From contig OZ035960.1 in assembly GCA_964034945.1 (NCBI GenBank), positions 24,353,487 through 24,417,486 of the forward strand: a stretch of 64,000 nucleotides of DNA, given 5' to 3'. The notes beneath the pieces are model-generated. The model ran no database searches, was not told the DNA's origin, and saw nothing but the letters and a program-made list of their open reading frames with translations. A program made the position numbers and the translations under genes. Of the stretch, positions 62,501 to 64,000 are shown piece after piece (position 1 is the stretch's first letter; each line of letters opens with the position of its first letter). This DNA comes from Chrysopilus asiliformis (lineage: Eukaryota > Arthropoda > Insecta > Diptera > Rhagionidae).

Positions 62501-63632
62501 GCTGATTATCATGAAAATAGTGAACAGCGATGCACGCTAAAGCTTCCGCGTTAATAGCATCCATTTGGGCTATAGATCGATATGTTTGAATTGACTCTGG
62601 CAATCTTAGAAGCTGCTCGTAAATCCTCGCCTGCTGAGTAAGCAAACTAGTCTCAAATGGCAACCGTTCGACGGCATTTCCCAGCAATTGCAGCGCTATT
62701 TGGGGTTCATCCAACTTCAAGTACATTTTCACCATTAGCAAATACGTATCAGGATGTGGGAAATTCCCTAATGAACGTTTTAAAAATTCCTCAGCCTTTC
62801 TAGGATGATTCATCACAATGAGACATCTTCCACGTTGTTGATCCCACCACCAATCTACGTTCTGTTTTTCTACCTCCGCGACCGCCTCACAAAGAGAAAA
62901 AGCCTTCTGAGGGTCACTTTCATGATAGAAAAGGAACTGAAATAACGGCTTTACAACGGTTTTCCTTTCAGCGTAAATAGTGGGATTCATTCGGGATGCT
63001 TGAAACAAGGATGCAGTGGGGTCTGCAAGTGTGTATGCTGCGGCCGATGTCATTCTAACGCGTCTAGCAGTACCGCAGCGAGAAGCTGGCCGACTGGACA
63101 ACGCAGATCCAGGACGAATTGAGGAGGTACCAGGACGAGCCTAAAGAAAACCACTCTCAAAAATTAAATTTTGCAAATTTTTCAAAATTCCACCATTCCA
63201 GTAAGTGGACGAGCAGTTTGAGTCCTGGGTCGCAAGCTGCCTTTGAGGCTCGTACTTGGCCTTGGAGTGAATGCTGTCTTAATTGATGTTCCCGGACGAG
63301 CTGCTGTTGCAATTCGTTCAAACTCAACCTCCTCATTATCTGAAAAATTCATTCAAATGTTAAAATTAACTGTGGAATGGCGCTGTTCGCATTTTTTAAA
63401 ATTTACCTTCGCCTTCGTCAAACGTCTCTAAATCATCCACAAAAACTCTCTGCGTTAACGCCCTCATTTTCAACTGCCAAATGCCGTCATTCATCCAGTG
63501 ATTTCTGGGATCAGCCAACTGTCCATCTCGGCCACCCTGCAACAATGTATTGCACAACTCCAAGCATTTTTCATAGTTTCGTCTGCGAAAAAGAGAAACC
63601 GCCTGGAAGTATTTGTCCAATTGATCTCGCAT
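59590..63632 (-). CDS. BBS8: BBS8/TTC8, tetratricopeptide subunit of the BBSome (5 exons, complete)
   Basis: Coding exons in transcription order are 63632-63407, 63339-63194, 63140-62476, 60687-60513 and 59799-59590. All introns are GT..AG and the pieces join in frame to 473 residues plus TAA. BBS8 is a core subunit of the BBSome, the coat-like complex that works with intraflagellar transport to move membrane proteins in cilia; in flies it is expected in ciliated sensory neurons and sperm. Residues 1-75 match the TTC8 N-terminus (LFRRRNYEKC, WQLKMRALTQ, VFVDDLETFDEG). Residues 80-155 are the R-P-G-T-rich linker typical of the family (ARPGTSIK, RPLTG, ARPGTSSIRPGS). From about residue 220 (DWWWDQQ) to 470 run tetratricopeptide repeats, including EALACIAVHYF, ADVWYNLSFVAL and ALNNLAVLAAQSG. 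The length is slightly under that of the human protein as I recall it. Introns 3 and 4 (1788 and 713 bp) contain mobile elements; introns 1 and 2 are 67 and 53 bp. I did not find a canonical AATAAA near the stop. Confidence 0.95.
60266..60433. repeat. Solo palindrome related to the composite element, in BBS8 intron 4
   Basis: The sequence from AAGTTTTTATT to AAAAGCTTTTTT is a diverged version of the composite element's terminal palindrome. It keeps ACTAAAAGGG..GATGCTGTATCAG and the inverted TGATACATAGCGCC. The head and the array are absent. It sits between BBS8 exons 5 and 4, outside the splice signals. Confidence 0.7.
61282..61696. mobile_element. PIF/Harbinger-like MITE, GCGCGRTATTAC family, copy 2 (in BBS8 intron 3)
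   Basis: GCGCGATATTACACACGGC and its exact inverse bound the element, with TTA on both sides (61279-61281 and 61697-61699). It is 415 bp. Relative to the copy at 36068-36426 it has a 42-bp insertion and small indels. It sits in the 1788-bp third intron of BBS8. Confidence 0.85.
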
Positions 63633-63640
63633 TTTATGAA

Positions 63641-63655
63641 GTTGCTATTTGAAAT
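63641..63655 (-). promoter_or_regulatory. Imperfect X-box (RFX site) candidate upstream of BBS8
   Basis: Read on the minus strand, ATTTCA-AAT-AGCAAC fits the RFX consensus RYYNYY-N(1-3)-RRNRAC with one mismatch. It ends 8 bp upstream of the BBS8 ATG. Ciliary genes in animals are often controlled by RFX through X-boxes, but these usually lie further upstream, so this is a weak candidate. Confidence 0.2.
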
Positions 63656-64000
63656 CCTTAAAATTAATATTAATTTAGTAGTAAAACTTAAATAGGACTG
63701 TAGAAATACAATCGGCACAAAAAAAATTCTTACTACCTAAAAATCGTAGGGTCAGGTACGGATAGATGCCTTAGTAGGATATATGCCCCGAATCGCGAAT
63801 CTGCTAAACTTAATTATCCATAGCGGATACAAATTACTGAATGTAACACCCACTATATAATAGGGCGTCCCTAGTATGTTTACAAAATTACAAACAAGAA
63901 CAATGCCCATGAAATTTATGGTTCTTTTCTTATTCGCCAAAGGGTTCTGAAATTTGACAGGGATATAGTTAAATAATGAAACTATCCTACAGCTTTAAAG

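Overview
The window looks like insect nuclear DNA, most likely from a fly (Diptera). It is A+T-rich and full of repeats. Introns of 53, 57 and 67 bp with GT..AG ends sit beside much longer ones. One gene is a secreted DUF1091 protein, a family I know mainly from flies. I see no bacterial gene arrangement, rRNA, functional tRNA gene or CRISPR array. The species cannot be named from the sequence alone.

Only two protein-coding genes can be supported. On the minus strand at 59590-63632 is a complete five-exon BBS8/TTC8 gene, a subunit of the BBSome that moves membrane proteins in and out of cilia. Its exons join in frame to give 473 residues, and its two long introns carry transposon insertions. 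Also on the minus strand, at 41521-42132, is a compact two-exon gene for a 184-residue secreted DUF1091 protein. Its first exon encodes the signal peptide. The two genes are about 17 kb apart and nothing suggests that they work together.

The rest is a transposon-rich landscape. There are two 5'-truncated LINE fragments (an I/R1-like RNase H-tail fragment at 12275-12807 and a Jockey-like reverse transcriptase fragment at 32686-33410). There are two hAT-like elements with perfect 8-bp target duplications (17365-18825 and 55809-58485). Five small elements lie next to TTA (PIF/Harbinger-like), one piggyBac-like MITE is flanked by TTAA, and two MITEs are flanked by TA. An 838-bp terminal-inverted-repeat element carries a tRNA-derived SINE, and several further repeat families occur in two or more copies.

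The most striking structure is a composite element made of a unique head, a tandem array of about 122-bp units and a large terminal palindrome. It is present as two nearly identical copies at 46876-48190 and 55912-57729, and its palindrome alone also lies in a BBS8 intron. The second copy is nested inside the hAT-like element, which is itself inserted in another dispersed repeat. A core phrase of the array unit also occurs as an inverted pair near 30.85-30.97 kb.

Long stretches of A+T-rich sequence between these features hold nothing I can assign. Weak hints of first exons or promoters (34492-34540, near 49751, 5700-6157) are recorded with low confidence.
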